From Adiantum capillus-veneris (taxonomy: Eukaryota > Streptophyta > Polypodiopsida > Polypodiales > Pteridaceae), in assembly GCA_014529385.2 (NCBI GenBank), contig CM043963.1, positions 6,743,001 to 6,807,000 of the forward strand: a DNA stretch of 64,000 nucleotides. Reading direction: 5' to 3'. Made by a program: the position numbers and the translations under genes. This document shows positions 42,571 through 54,513 of the stretch, one piece after another. Within the stretch, counting starts at the first letter, position 1, and every line of letters starts with the position of its first letter. The notes below the pieces were generated by a model that was given only the letters and a program-made list of their open reading frames with translations, was not told the origin of the DNA and made no database searches.

Positions 42571-45221
42571 TGGTATCAGAGCGGACGGATGGAAAAGTTT
42601 GACAACGATTTATGTGTGTACAAGAGCTAAGTATCTTTTTCTTTGATTTATTCTAGGCTGATAATTGTATTGATTACTATCTCTGCGACCAAGTGATGTA
42701 GTTATTTACAAGATTTGCCTTATCTTCTCTCTATGGTAGCTTTTCACCGTCTACAGCTTGATGTGAGAAGATGAGCATAATCAATATTTTAAATCAATAT
42801 CCTGTGTCGGCTTGATATGTAGCACTCATCGAAGAAAATCAGTATTATATAGCGCTATATATATAATGATTTTGGGAGTTTACATCAGCGAGCATAATAA
42901 ATAGGAGTTTTCAGCAGCACATAGACCCAGGCCGCGATTATAAGATGTTTGCAATAAATTACCAGAAGAGGCGAGCAAAGGTGGCGGCAGAAGCAGAACC
43001 TGTTGCTGCCCAGTATAGCGCATCTCTAATCAACTCTTGAGTGATGCCAGAATTAGAGAAAGCACCGGCTTCCTAGTGACCCTAGAAGTACTTTCGTTGA
43101 AGGTTTGGACGTGATAATCTGCCTGCTATGTTTAGTGTCGTCTCTAGTGGCCGCAGTCGGAGCTGTGTAACTTTTTGATTTGTCTTGTGCTAAATATGGA
43201 GGACCATGATCAAACACTGTCTTTTACGCCTTTAAATTTGATGCTCACAAATATAGCGAGGCACTTAGCGTGCACCATAATCAAACTGGGCTTCTGATTG
43301 GTTTGAGCTCTCATAAAAGCTCTACAAGCACGGTTTCTATTTTCTCTCCGCTGCCACAACTCTCGGTTTGGAGATCTGGCTAGGCCGCCGTACTAGCTCT
43401 CAGGTATATCACGGTAAAGGTTGGCCTCAACAATAACCTGCAAATCTGCCTGGGCTACTACTATGACGACCGCCATGGAATTCATATGCACGCGAGCTAG
43501 AATAAGTTCGCACGTGTATAAGGAGGTAGCCTGCGGATGATGGCAGCCTGCAAAAAAAAAAAAACCAACACGACCAGCAGAGCACGCAGGATGCGGCACA
43601 TGCACATACGTTACCCTGGCTGTACCTATCGTGGCTTGCTAATGGTAGCTGTTATGGCCTGCTAATATGCTCCAAAATTTAGGGCATCAAGGCGCGGTTG
43701 CGAACTCAGGCCTCCCTGTGTGGGGGCCTTTGCCTGGCTGTGGCGGGCCGTGTTTCTGGTTACGAGTCGTACTTCTACATAATGTGAGTGGTAGAGCTTC
43801 ATCTAAGTGCTGCATGAACCCCGTCACCCCGAGTTAATCATCATGCACTTTCCAAGGCTAGTCCAAAAAAAAAAAAATTACTAAGCTTCATTTATTTCAG
43901 TGCTGTGGGATGCTCCTATTAACTTATAAGAGGTCTCCATGCCTCAGCAGCTAAGTTATTCATAGTTTGGCAAATAGTTTTTGCATCATTTTGATCGTTC
44001 TCTATTCAAGTTGTTTTATTCATTCAACAATAGAGATCGTTCTCTATTGTTGTTTTATTCATTACACATCTTTGAACAAGCTTTGATCAATAAATTTGTT
44101 TCTACCTCCATCATAGTAGGGTCACACCATTTCATGCAAATCATGGCTTTGGTTCTGATGTATGCTATTGATCTCGTCACGATTTGTCATAAAATGCTTC
44201 ACGTAATTTGATGATCATTTTATAATGCTATACTAACGTGCTGATGGTTTTCATGTGAATCATCAATGTAGAGATTGTTGGAGCTTTTTACCAAGCCATT
44301 ATCTATACTGACTAGTCATTGTCTTAAGGTTTTGCAGATTTTGCACAAAACTAGCGTCTCTGATGCCATGGTACGTAAAGCCATGATGGTGATTATTATT
44401 TTATAATTTTTATTTGATTTGAATAAAATGTCTCTGATGCCATGGTACGTAAAACGATGATGATTGGTATTTTCAAGCTTTTCTAAGCGTCTCTTATGCC
44501 ATGGTGAATACCGTGATGCCATGGTATGTAAAGCCATGATGATTGGTATTTCAAATTTTTTTATTGAAAGCGTCTCTGATGCCATGGTACCTAAAGCCAT
44601 GATGATTTCTATTTCAAAATTTTTCTAAGCATCTTAATGCCATGGTGAACATCATGATGCCATGGTACGTAAATCCATGATGATGACAACTTTTAGTTGA
44701 GATCTTGGGGGTCCCAATGTATTTATTACATGCCAACTTTGTATATATTTTTGCACAAGTGATACCATTGATGTTACGTTTGTTTCTATGTCATCTACAT
44801 ATGTGATTGCATCGGAATTATGTTTGTTTCTATGTCGTCTCTAGAGCGGCGTCGCAAACCGTCTCTAAGGATAATGTGATGTATTTATTTCTAACCTTCA
44901 TGACTCGATATGTTTTTCTTGAGTTGATATTTTTTTACAGAACTTAAATCACATCAAGCAGTATGTACCGAGGCTCAAGGATGTTGAGGTTTCTCTACCA
45001 AAGAATTTGCAGTAGCTCAATCGTCTATATCTTGGATTATAACAAGACCCTTGAAAGGGCTCATTGTAAAGCAGGAGTGATGTAGCTCCTTTGAACATTG
45101 TAAATGTACATTTTTTTTAAAAAAAAAATATAACGGTGGGTATATATAGAGCTGTGGGTTTTTCCCTTGAGCCCCCAAGGATTTTTTCATCCACAGTTAG
45201 GGACCTTCATTTGAGTGGGGG
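42571..45221. other. Interior of the TRIM-like element
   Basis: No transposon protein. Contains a degenerate tandem repeat (44353-44690) and, at 44940-45120, sequence resembling an mRNA 3' end. A short frame, LNHIKQYVPRLKDVEVSLPK, is followed by an A-run near 45116-45129. The latter could be a captured host transcript fragment. The 43393-43605 minus frame crosses a poly-A run and is not credible. Confidence 0.45.
44353..44690. repeat. Degenerate tandem repeat with CTGATGCCATGGTACGTAAA
   Basis: Five imperfect units, beginning near 44353, 44430, 44488, 44570 and 44627, share GCGTCTCTGATGCCATGG and TAAAGCCATGATGATT. Confidence 0.85.
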
Positions 45222-45372
45222 TGTTCAGCTATATATAGCACCCTGGTCCCCTCTATATAAACTCATCTTATGTAGTCATTGGACACACTTTGGGGTTTGC
45301 AATTATGGAGTCCTCTCTCTCTTCTCCTTCGTCTCTGCTTGTCTGCTTGCGCTCTCTCCCTCCCGTTCAACA
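45222..45372 (+). repeat. 3' LTR of the TRIM-like element
   Basis: TGTTCAGC to CGTTCAACA, 151 bp, nearly identical to the 5' LTR outside the duplicated TATATA block. Confidence 0.92.
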
Positions 45373-45387
45373 TTAGGAAGGGGGGAA
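45373..45387 (+). other. Polypurine tract of the Athila-like element
   Basis: TTAGGAAGGGGGGAA, immediately before the 3' LTR. TTAGG is also the TRIM target copy. Confidence 0.8.
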
Positions 45388-46315
45388 TGTTTGAGGATAA
45401 ATCAAACGGGCGCCCAACTGGTCGGACACGTAGCCAGACACCACATTTTTAGTCTATTATTTTGTCCGAGGTACTGTAGTGATACTCTGTGTAAATCCTC
45501 ATTCCACAATAATGGATCAATTCCCTGAGTTGTAATGCTGTAATGATATTTGTAAAGGTCCATGTAAACCGGCTATTGGCCATTTAGAATACCCTAGGTA
45601 TAAAGGTAAATAACCTTAATGTGAAAGGAGGCTTATCTTTAGAAGAGGAAGGGAGCTCAAAAACCGTACGCTCAAGCTATGAGATGCTCCAACTTGTAAT
45701 CATCACTGCTAATGATTGGGTAATCTATTTTCAAATCTGAAACTTGCATTGTGTTCCTCTCTCTTTGTTGTTTAGATTAAGTGTAAGCATTGTCAGTTTT
45801 GATGTGGTTCGCGACTACACGTTTGTGAGCTGTAATTGTAGATTTGAGTGCTTAAATCGTTGTTTTTAGTCGTTTTGACCATAGGAGAGTGTTCTTAGAC
45901 CATAGGATGGCATTTCTGGCATGTTCTGTTGTTGTTTTCATGACCTTTTTCATGATGGATCGTGATTTTGGTACCTTGTCGGATTGCAACCAGCGGATTG
46001 CAACCATACTTGCTAGGATAGTTCTCCTAGGTGTCCTAGACCTCCTCCTAAAGTTTTGTTGCATTTCGAGTCCGTTCGAGTGCTGAAATGGCGTGATGAC
46101 CTAGAGCTGTAAGAAAGGACATAGGCAGATTTCCCTGATCATTGAGTGTTGGTTTGCTTGTAGAGTTTTTGTGTTTGCTTGTTAAGGTTCACTTCGTGAG
46201 ATTGACGATCTCATAGAGTCTCCGTGCCCCATCCAAGTCACTTTCCCTGAGTATTGACATTATGTTAGCGCCAGAAAGCTATGCTGCAGACGTCCGTCGC
46301 TGTGACCGGCTAATA
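45388..46315 (+). repeat. 3' LTR of the Athila-like element
   Basis: 928 bp, TGTTTGAGG to GCTAATA (ACA mutated to ATA), followed by the ATAAG duplication. It contains a 13-bp local duplication (GCGGATTGCAACC) absent from the 5' copy. Confidence 0.9.
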
Positions 46316-46320
46316 ATAAG

Positions 46321-47365
46321 TTAACATTGCATACGCAAGAATAGGAATGAAAAAGGGGCCGAACATAGAAGGTAACCTCCAAGAAACCAATGAGCATTGT
46401 TTGTAAATAGGAAAGAAATGATTGGGCTAAGACTTGATGACATAGGAAAGAATTGGTTGATCATCCTTAAGACAGCTTGTTTCAAGACACCTCTGATTCC
46501 TTGGAATATTTTACTTCAGGTGATGAGTAATGATGGTGAGTCAGCGATGGATGAGTTGGTTTCCTCAGTGCACGTGGAGTCTTTACCCCGTGCTTGTTTG
46601 TGCTTGTGGATATTACTTAGGATATTGTTTTTATCCTAGAGGAACCGCCCGGTTGTATGGGCAACCGGTTGGCGTATGGGCACCATGATTTTGGGTGATG
46701 ACTTTTTTCACCCCGGTTTTTACAAATAAGTAATGGGTGCCGGTTTTTTTTCAAACATGTATAGGTGCCAATACTGGTTAGAGATGTCAAGATGTATGTT
46801 TGTATGTTTGCTGAAAGAACGTTTTCAATACTGTTTTCAAGGCCTGTTTTAATGAAAGTTTGTTACGAAGGATAAAAGGAATCATTATTTTAATTGTGAT
46901 AAGAACGTGGTAGTAATTAAATAACAAGTATCATGTGTGAGTGCGGGGTGGTAAGTGGGGATTGACTAAGGTTGTCAATCATGGACGGGTGGACTTGATT
47001 AGTCAGGTAACTATCCATTCCCGCGCACTAAAAATGTCTAGAAAACTTCTCCACTTGGAAGAGGAGTCCACCAGTGGCTGTGCCCTCACATATGTTAGGG
47101 GGAAAAAAGCGTTGGTTAAGGAACTCTTAATCCAAATGTTGGAAGTAACAGGGCCGAAATAGTTTTAGAAATTCCAAAAAGTTGTCCCGTTTCATTGCGA
47201 GACAGGAGTAGGCCTCCTTCTAGGGCTATAAACCCAAACCATTGTTAATGGTAAAGGTATATTCCCTTGATTTTTTCTTGTTTAGAGACTCTGATTTTAT
47301 TAGGCCTAGAGACCTATCAAGGCTCCATCCCGCTTTTTGGTGTCGGCGGGTTTGGAGACCTCACA
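46321..47365 (+). repeat. 5' LTR of the chromovirus, second segment (probable)
   Basis: Resumes after the ATAAG copy and ends CCTCACA, an inverted match to TGTAAGG at 29068. Two bases later comes a Met-tRNA primer site. If correct, the LTR is about 3.47 kb without the insertion, within the range of long chromovirus LTRs. TATA-like GCTATAAACCC is near 47230. No ORF with a domain. Confidence 0.5.
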
Positions 47366-47367
47366 AG

Positions 47368-47380
47368 TGGTATCAGAGCC
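47368..47380 (+). other. Primer binding site (initiator Met-tRNA type)
   Basis: TGGTATCAGAGCC, the usual primer site of chromoviruses and Copia elements. Confidence 0.8.
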
Positions 47381-47992
47381 AGAGTTAAAAAGGTCCTGAC
47401 CCTAGGGGGAAAGGCTCGAAAAAGAAGCACATTAAGTTATTTTTCAATTTTATTATAGTATATTTTAAAGTGAGAATTTCCATATCAATACAGGAAAATG
47501 TCCGCCAAGCTTACCGGAAATTTATGATCTTCAATATCATGTTCGAGGCTGCTTGTTGTAACTCCAGCAAATTCCTATTTTGCAAGAGCATCATGAAATT
47601 GTTAGATGAGATGTTTCTCCTCCTCCTATGTGGGGAATCAGCTCGTCACAGTTTGGCGGAATTTTCATGATTGATGCGGGACAGATAGAGGGATTAGCAC
47701 TAAACTTGAAGAGACTCAAGTGGACAGAAGCACTTTGAACCATCGAAATTTTCTTTTTCAGTGGGACGGAAGATTAGGATCAGACTATTACTATAAATGG
47801 GGTAGAGGCCGGAGTCTCAGAATCAGTGGGTATTTGATCAGGTAGCTAAAGTTATATACACAGGTAGGATCAGACCCATGAGGGTAGGTCCTAAGTTTAG
47901 AGGACCAAAAGATGTTATATTTTTTGATCCCTGGTCAGACCCCCTAGTAGTTAAGAGGATTTTGGTATAGAGTGTTACCATCTTGTACATAG
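47381..47992 (+). other. Chromovirus leader, first part
   Basis: No convincing ORF. It ends with CCATCTTGTACATAG, which is repeated just beyond the Tat-like insertion (59106-59120). This shows a 22-bp tandem repeat at the target. Confidence 0.5.
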
Positions 47993-48169
47993 TGACGGAC
48001 GCAAAGCGGACCCCGAACCCCGACGACCTCTAAAACGCCGGGGGCCGAATGGCTCGGCGCCTCGATCCTGCCACGGTAAAGCGAACAGGGGGCACCACTT
48101 AGCTTTGAGCGGCTAGGACGCAAAGCCCACGATGATATGAACACCGCAAGCCTACACACACACACACAC

Positions 48170-48217
<48 letters not shown>

Positions 48218-49158
48218 CACTCACAATTGAAACAACCTCAAGGGTGTGAGGGTGAATTATTTCTGCAATATTTACAAGGTGGCATGCCGTGGTGGTAGAG
48301 AGGTAGGGGGAGGAGATGGTGCAACCTACTTGGTGCGTTCTCTAGGGAGACTCAATGACTGTGAATACTCGTTGCCAAGAGTGTGCATACGTGTGTGCAT
48401 CCACCATTGGAGTCAAGAGATGGGTGTGGTTCCCTTCGCATGGTGCAATTCCAAGGCAAACCCAACACACAAGACCCCCTTCCCGTGATGGTGATGGTGT
48501 CAATCCCTCCTACTACACTCTACCCAATGCTTGGTCCCACATAAGTTGCCCCCCCTGATAGTGACCTCTCAGTGCCAATTTATAGGTGTTGGTTGCTTAG
48601 ATTATGGTAATCCCAGTGTGGTTAGGGTAATCTTAATCGAGGAGACAAAGCAAGTGGTGGGCCCGGTGTGGTTGACCCTTGCTTTGTTTTGGGGGAGGTT
48701 ATTAAAAGATGGGAATCTCCAGGTGAGCCTTTGTCACCATCACCTAGAGAGAGGATATTTACAAAAGGGAAATTTACAATGGCTTGGATGAAAACTGAAG
48801 ATAATGGTAAAAACCTAACATTACTGGGATGGCGTCGAGGTTGCGTGTTGCCGGTGAATGGAGAGCTGCCGGTGCGTTGGTGTCGAGCGTATTTCTTTTT
48901 GGAGTCGGCGGAGCATGCCTTCGGCGCATTTTCTGTTCTTGTCGTTGGCAGTGCGTGCTTTGGATCCTTCTTCTTTCGTTTGTCAATGTCGTAGGTGTTT
49001 ATGCGTGTGTGTATGTATGTATGTGAGTGTGGGAGCATATATGTGTATTTGCGGATGAGTGCGTATATGTATATGTATGTGCGCATGCGTGCGTGGGAAC
49101 ATGGAAAGGGGGGAGGAGTTATATAATGTATATATATATATATATATATATATAGACA

Positions 49159-49194
<36 letters not shown>

Positions 49195-49526
49195 ATATAA
49201 TATAATTTTTTATTTTTTATTTTTTTCTGTGGCGGATGGCGGACTGCTGCGCATGGCGGAAGGAGAGGAGGGGGTAGGATTGGGGTGTGTGTGTGGGTGA
49301 GTGTGTGTGTGTGCGTGTTTTCTGCTACCGCAAGGCGTGTGTGTGTGTGTGTGTGTGTGCTTGGGCTGCGGACTGCGCGTGAGGGTGTGGGTGTGTGTGT
49401 CTGTTGTGTATGCGGCGCCCAAGAGAGGGTGTGTGTGTGTGAGTGTGTGTGCTACAGCGCATGGGAGAGAGAGGAGAGGTGGGGGGGTGTGTGTCGTGGG
49501 GTGTGTGTGTATGTGTTGCTGCCCGC

Positions 49527-49559
<33 letters not shown>

Positions 49560-50222
49560 GCGCGTTGGCAGCATCCGGATGGAGGGAGAGAGACTTGCGC
49601 GCTGGCGTGCCGTGAGAGGGAGAGTGAGGGAGAGGGGGAGGGGAGAGGGGTGAGGGGATAAGAGGTAGAGAGAGTGTGTGAGGGAGAGTGAGGGGAAGAG
49701 GGGGTATGGCGGGGCATGGGTTTGTGTGGGTGAGAGGGAGAGGGGGAGGGTGGTGTTGTCTTGCATGGGCTTAAGGACGAAGGAAAACTACGTCAATCGG
49801 GGGGGAGGGAATATATCCGCGGGCCGGGGGGGGGGATGAGGCCGAGGGGGGGGGAATGAGCCGAAGGAGGGTGAGGCGAGCGGGTGGGGAAGAGGGAGGA
49901 GGGGTCAGGTGAGGGAATATTGGCGGGCCGAAGAGGGGGGGTAGGATAGGCTAGAGGGTAAAGGGTAATGGGAGAGGGGGGGTGAAGGTGAGTGTAAGAG
50001 TGAGGGGGGGGGTCTCATGCGGCTCACACCGAGGGAGCACGAGAGAGGGGTTGGGGGGGGGGGGATGAATTTCTGCCTGGCCGGGGAGGGTAAATCGGGG
50101 GGGGGGGGATATTTGGGAAGGGGGTATGTAAGGAAAATGGGGGGGAGAGAGTGCGAGGGTTTTATCTGATGCTTGTAGGGCGGGAGGGGAAAAATGAGTT
50201 ACGGTGGGGGGGTACTGAGAGT

Positions 50223-50254
<32 letters not shown>

Positions 50255-50306
50255 GAAATGAGTTTTTTTTTTCTTTTTTCTTTGATTTTTTGAAAGTCGG
50301 CTATCA
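47993..50306 (-). repeat. 3' LTR of the Tat/Ogre-like element
   Basis: 2314 bp. Minus-strand TATA box (CTATAAATT) near 48578-48587. It contains (CA)n(GA)n at 48153-48211, an alternating TA tract at about 49129-49205, GT-rich repeats at 49285-49520 and G-rich purine sequence to a 31-G run at 50223-50253. The many ORFs in both strands are products of these simple repeats. Confidence 0.9.
49285..50260. repeat. GT-rich then G-rich purine tract in the 3' LTR
   Basis: Plus strand is almost only G, A and T from 49285 and nearly pure G/A from about 49600, with many runs of 6 or more G and one of 31 G (50223-50253). Confidence 0.95.
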
Positions 50307-50335
50307 TTAGCCCTCTCTCTTTTGGCTAGAGGCAT
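50307..50335 (-). other. Polypurine tract of the Tat/Ogre-like element
   Basis: Minus strand CCAAAAGAGAGAGGGCTAA is directly followed by TGATAGCCGAC, the LTR start. Confidence 0.6.
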
Positions 50336-51552
50336 TCATGCTTCTAGCCCTTCTTCAGTTTCTTCAGCTGTAGAGTTAGAGGGTTTTCCCTCTTCTGGAA
50401 TGTCTAGCATGAATTCTGGGTCAAACCTAAGAAAGTACATCTTTAGTCTCCATCCATTGACTCTAGTCTTGTGAATTCTCCCATCTGCCTCCATCAGCTT
50501 ATAGCTGCCGTTGTTGTAGCGTTTCTTGATGATGAATGGTCCTTTCCATCTGGGTTGAAATTTCTTATCCTTCCTGGTATCGAATCTGTTGTCGTATCGC
50601 AGCACTAACATGCCTTTTTCCAGTCCTTTCTCTTTAAGCCCTTGATTGAAAGTGAGTTGGCATCGTTCTTCTTGTGCTGCATAGTGATTGATTGCTTCTT
50701 CCCTATCCAGTTGTAGTCTCTCTAGATCCAAGATGTGGTTTCTAAGGTTTACGATTGGACGGTGGGTCTGGCTGGCCAAGACTCGTAAGCTGGCTATTTG
50801 TACCTCAATGGGTAGAATTGCCTCCTTCCCATAAACTAGATGGAAAGGGGTGAAACCTAGTGATGTTTGGAACGTTGTTCTGTAGGCCCAAAGAGCTGCC
50901 ATGAGATGTTTATCCCAATCTCCTGTATGGTTGTTCACCTGTTTGTGATGATCTTGCAAATCATTCCATTTACCTTCTCTACCAAACCATTGCATTGTGG
51001 ATAGTATGGTGTGGAATGCCGACGTGTGATGCCTAACTTCTTCATCAGTTCTCCTACCACATCACCTCTGAATCTTGGTCCTCTATCTGATATTATCTCA
51101 AGAGGAGTGCCAAAACGGCAAACGATATGCTCAAAAATGAACTTTGCCACCTCTTGGGCTGTAATGCGGGTGGTGGCCATTGCTTCTGCCCATCGCGTCA
51201 TGTAGTCTACCCCCACTATGATGTACAGCTTACCTGATTGGGCCCTTGGTAAGGGACCAATTGCATCTATTTCCCATTTCTCAAACGGACCATATGAAAT
51301 GATAGGGGTTTGTGGCTCGTAGGTTAGCGTGCGATCACTGGCCACTTGACAAGCTTTACATGTTTTACATCAATGGTGTACATCTGTGTTCAAACTAGGC
51401 CAAAAGTATCCTGCTTGTAGAATCTTCCTACTGGTGATATCTAGAGCAAAATGACCACCGCAGACGCCGTCATGGCAGCTTGAGATTACCTCGGTGATTT
51501 CACTGGAGGTTGGCACCCGCCTGAGTTTTTGATCTTTGCCCTTACAATACAA
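50336..51552 (-). pseudogene. pol: Integrase of the Tat/Ogre-like element
   Basis: Minus strand, reading downward from 51552. The zinc-binding HHCC part is CHDGVCGGHFALDITSRKIL and CKTCKACQ, with a stop near 51368 where Trp is expected. The core has Asp in WEIDAIGPLP, Asp in IISDRGPRFRGD and Glu in NGLVEKVNG, so all three catalytic residues are present. After a frameshift near 50960 come FHLVYGKEAILPIEVQIASL and the GPF domain RWKGPFIIKKRYNNGSYKL. The frame ends at 50336. Confidence 0.9.
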
Positions 51553-53073
51553 GTGGTCGTCTATAAGGCGGTACCTAGTAGCCTTCCTTACCAGCCATTT
51601 TTTTTGTCCTTTGGTGTGTCCTATTGGACATTATTCTCTATTTAGAAAGCCGATGATATCAGGCATAGCGTCACTGCCTTGGAAGAGGGGTAGCTTTAAT
51701 TTGATTGCTCCTATGGAAACATCTTGTATTCTTTCTTTAGCTAGTGCATCTACCTCTTGATTTTCTGCTCTAGGAATATGGAAGAGTTTTACTGCTTCAA
51801 ACTTCTTCAGAAGGTCCTTAACTTGGCGAAGTTGACCAAGTAGAACCTGATTATTGCACTCCCAGGTGCCATTTATCTACCTAACCAAAAGCAAAGCGTC
51901 GCCGAACACATTCAAGCGCTGAATTTTTTGTGAAATACATTGTTCCAGCCCAAGGATTAGGGCTGAATATTCTGCCTCATTGTTAGAGTGGGAGTGTAAT
52001 AACTGCCCCATGGAGAATACTCTTTCCTGCTGTTCATTGAAAATGACCATGCCTGCTGCAGACTGATCCATTGTTCTCTTGTATGCTCCGTCAAAGAAAA
52101 GAGAGTGAGCTCTCTCTAGCTTAGGGCTCTCTTTATCTGGTGTTCCTTCCTTTGCTTCCGTGTTGACCTTCAGCTTCTTCTTGTAGTTGCGATGAGTGAG
52201 AATTCCTGCTAGACTAGCCCTGGTGGAGTTTTCTACTTGCATGGTGTAATCAAACTCTTGTAGACTAATTAACCACTTTGAGATCCTAGATGAGACATCC
52301 ATGTGTCTCATTACATAAGGGAAAACTTCTTCCATTGTCAGGATTACAAATGGTCTAGGCAAGAGATAGGAGCGGAATTTCGTGGTAGCAAACATTAGTT
52401 CCAGAACCATGTGTTCTACTTCGGTGAATCCCTTTTCTGATGGGGTCATGACTCGACTAGAGAAGTAAATAGGGCGTATGAAAGAAGTTTTGGGATCCTT
52501 TTGCATTAGCACTCCTCCCAGAGTATCATTTTCCACACTAGGGTTCACATAGAATGGCTCATCCCACTTAGGAGGTGAAATAGTGGGGAGCTTAGATAGG
52601 ACTTGCTTTACCTCAGTAAACTGCTGCTCATTCTCTTCACTCCATGAGGAAACATCCCTTTGGGTGAGTTGTTGTAGGGGAAGGACTACTTGAGATAGCA
52701 GGTGAATGAACCTGCTTAAATATCTTACCTTCTGAAGGAAAGAAACCAACTGCTTGGCGGTGGTGGGAGATGATAATGATATCAGAGCCTGAATTTTGCT
52801 AGGGTCAGCCTCGATCCCTTTTGCTAAAATTACATGACCAAGGAGAGTGACCTTGCTCTCACCAATGTGACACTTGTCCACGTTGAGTTGTCCACCCACG
52901 GTTTGTAGCCTGGTTAAGCCATCATAGACTTTTCTTAGATGAAGGGCTCGTGAGCTATAGATGCAAAAATCATCTATGACAACCTGTATTGATGTTCCAA
53001 AGTAGGGTTGGAAAACAAAGGTCACATATCCTTGAAATGTGGCTGGGGCGTTGGTGAGGCCAAACGGCATCAC
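51553..53073 (-). pseudogene. pol: Reverse transcriptase C-terminus and two RNase H domains
   Basis: Begins MMPFGLTNAPATFQGYVTFV. The catalytic box is VVIDDFCIYS, followed by TLLGHVILAKGIEADPSKIQ. The first RNase H region has PFYVNPSVENDTLGGVLMQK and EKGFTEVEHMVLELMFATTK. A second RNase H follows from about 52110: SLFFDGAYKRTMDQSAAGMV, HSNNEAEYSALILGLEQCIS and NVFGDALLLVRQI, ending near 51800. It has Asp, Glu and Asp in the archaeal RNase H arrangement. A TAG sits at about 51877 and a TAA near 51630. Confidence 0.9.
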
Positions 53074-54513
53074 TCTGTAGGCAAAACATCCCCAAGGTGT
53101 GATGAAGGTTGTCTTCTTCTGATCCTCCTCCGCAATGCTAATCTAGAAGTATCTTGAGTAGCCATCGCATACTGTGTAGCGTTCGTGACCTGCCACTTCA
53201 TTGAGTATTTCATCCTGGAATGGGAGGGGAAAATGGTCCCTCTTTGTGGCTGCATTGAGAGGTTTATAATCCACACAGACTCTCCATTTACCATTTTTTT
53301 TTGGTGTGACTACTACTGGGGAGACCCATTCTGAGTCTTCGACAGGGTAGATGAAACCTGCTTGTAGCAAATTCCTTACTTCTTTAAGCAATGCCTCTTG
53401 TTGAATTACTCCAAGTCTTCTGAGCTTCTGTACTACGGGTTTACTGCCTTCCTTGAGCTTTATGTGGTGCTGCACTACTGTAATCCCTGTGATCTTATCA
53501 TAGCCATCAATGAACAAAGTAGCAAAGTTTCCTAACATGGAGACATACTCCTTCCTCTCTTTATTGGTTAACTCATTTGAGAGCATTTTTTGTAGCTTAC
53601 CTGCATCCTCCAATGACTGCTTACCTGATGGTCCCTCTTCGTTTGCTGAGGTTGCTTCAGATTGTGTTAATTTGTTTGGGTCTTTAAGAATGACTCCCAT
53701 TACTTCGATGCTACTGTCACTCCCATCGGTGGTGGTTGTGTCTTCTCCTGAGGTAGACGAGGATTCGCTGGTGGACTCGTCTTCTGAAGCCTCCAAGATC
53801 ATATTGTGCTGCTTTCCAGTCCTCATGTCGTAGAATATGGACTTCCCTTTAGCATCCTTCATCTGGATCATCCCGTTTCTCCAGTCTTGTTTTGCTTCCA
53901 TGGCCATAAGCCAAGGCCTTCCAAGAATGATGGGGTAGCCCTCCCCTTTGTGTGGCATGACGAAGATGTCTACCTCCACTTCCGTATTGAATGCTTTTAC
54001 TTTGACCGCATTTACAATGCCTACGCATTTTACTCTTACATTGTTTTCCATCTTGGCTCGGCAGGGTGCCGGTCTACTTACCTCTAGACCTAGATGGTGC
54101 ATCATCGTTTCACTCATGATGCATATTTGCGCGCCACCATCTATGTAGAAGTTTGAAATCTGCTGCCCTTTGATGTGAGCGTCCATGGTTGGCAAGATGT
54201 CATCGAGATCCCTCCCAGACATAGCCCCAGCTATCCGTGGTTTTAATTTCCTGGTACTTACCATTTTCGTCCATTGCCTCCTCATTCTGGGTGCAAGGTG
54301 GAGTAATTGGGGCCAAGTTATCTTCGGGCCCTGCATTAACACATCCTGAACTAAGTCATAGGGTTGTGCTTCCTCACCTAGTGAGAAGTCCACGATGTCT
54401 ATCTTCCGCCGCGGTTTAGCTGCTTGCTTGCTAGACTCGGCTTTTCCTTTCATCTTCTCTTCCTTTTGAGATGCCTCCTCGTGCCTCGCACATTTCACTC
54501 CCATAGCATCCAC
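53074..54513 (-). pseudogene. pol: Protease and reverse transcriptase N-terminus
   Basis: The frame from 54513 to 53143 has an aspartic protease with NFYIDGGAQICIMSETMMHH (Asp-Gly-Gly in place of Asp-Ser-Gly) and GYPIILGRPWLMAMEAKQDW. An acidic Ser/Thr linker follows, with SEDESTSESSSTSGED. RT then starts with QAGFIYPVEDSEWVSPVVVT, KWRVCVDYKPLNAATKRDHF and YTVCDGYSRYF. A TAG near 53143 replaces the Gln expected before ISIAEEDQKKTTFITPWG. The next segment continues in phase. Confidence 0.9.

Larger units (their letters stand above)
42405..45372 (+). mobile_element. TRIM-like LTR element with 151-166-bp LTRs
   Basis: 5' LTR 42405-42570 and 3' LTR 45222-45372, flanked by perfect TTAGG duplications (42400-42404 and 45373-45377). 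The primer site TGGTATCAGAGCGGA (42571) matches initiator Met-tRNA, and the polypurine tract TGAGTGGGGG (45212-45221) precedes the 3' LTR. The 2.65-kb interior has no gag or pol. It is small and non-autonomous like TRIM/SMART elements, though longer than most. It is inserted 15 bp from the 3' LTR of the Athila-like element. Confidence 0.92.
31496..46315 (+). mobile_element. Athila-like Ty3/gypsy element without pol (LARD-like)
   Basis: LTRs at 31496-32408 and 45388-46315 share TGTTTGAGGATAAATCAAAC through TTGTAATCATCGC and beyond. Perfect 5-bp target duplications ATAAG lie at 31491-31495 and 46316-46320. The primer site is TTGGCGCCATTTCCGGGG, the Athila/Tat type, and the polypurine tract AGGAAGGGGGGAA precedes the 3' LTR. 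gag and a protease are present, but no reverse transcriptase, RNase H or integrase was found in any frame. It is itself interrupted by a solo LTR and a TRIM-like element. Confidence 0.9.

Noticed and set aside
43393-43605. Minus ORF across a poly-A run in the TRIM interior
   Set aside because: The frame depends on the homopolymer and has no domain.
48622-49766. Several overlapping ORFs on both strands in the Tat/Ogre-like LTR
   Set aside because: They translate TA, GT and GA simple repeats and are not conserved as frames between the two LTRs.
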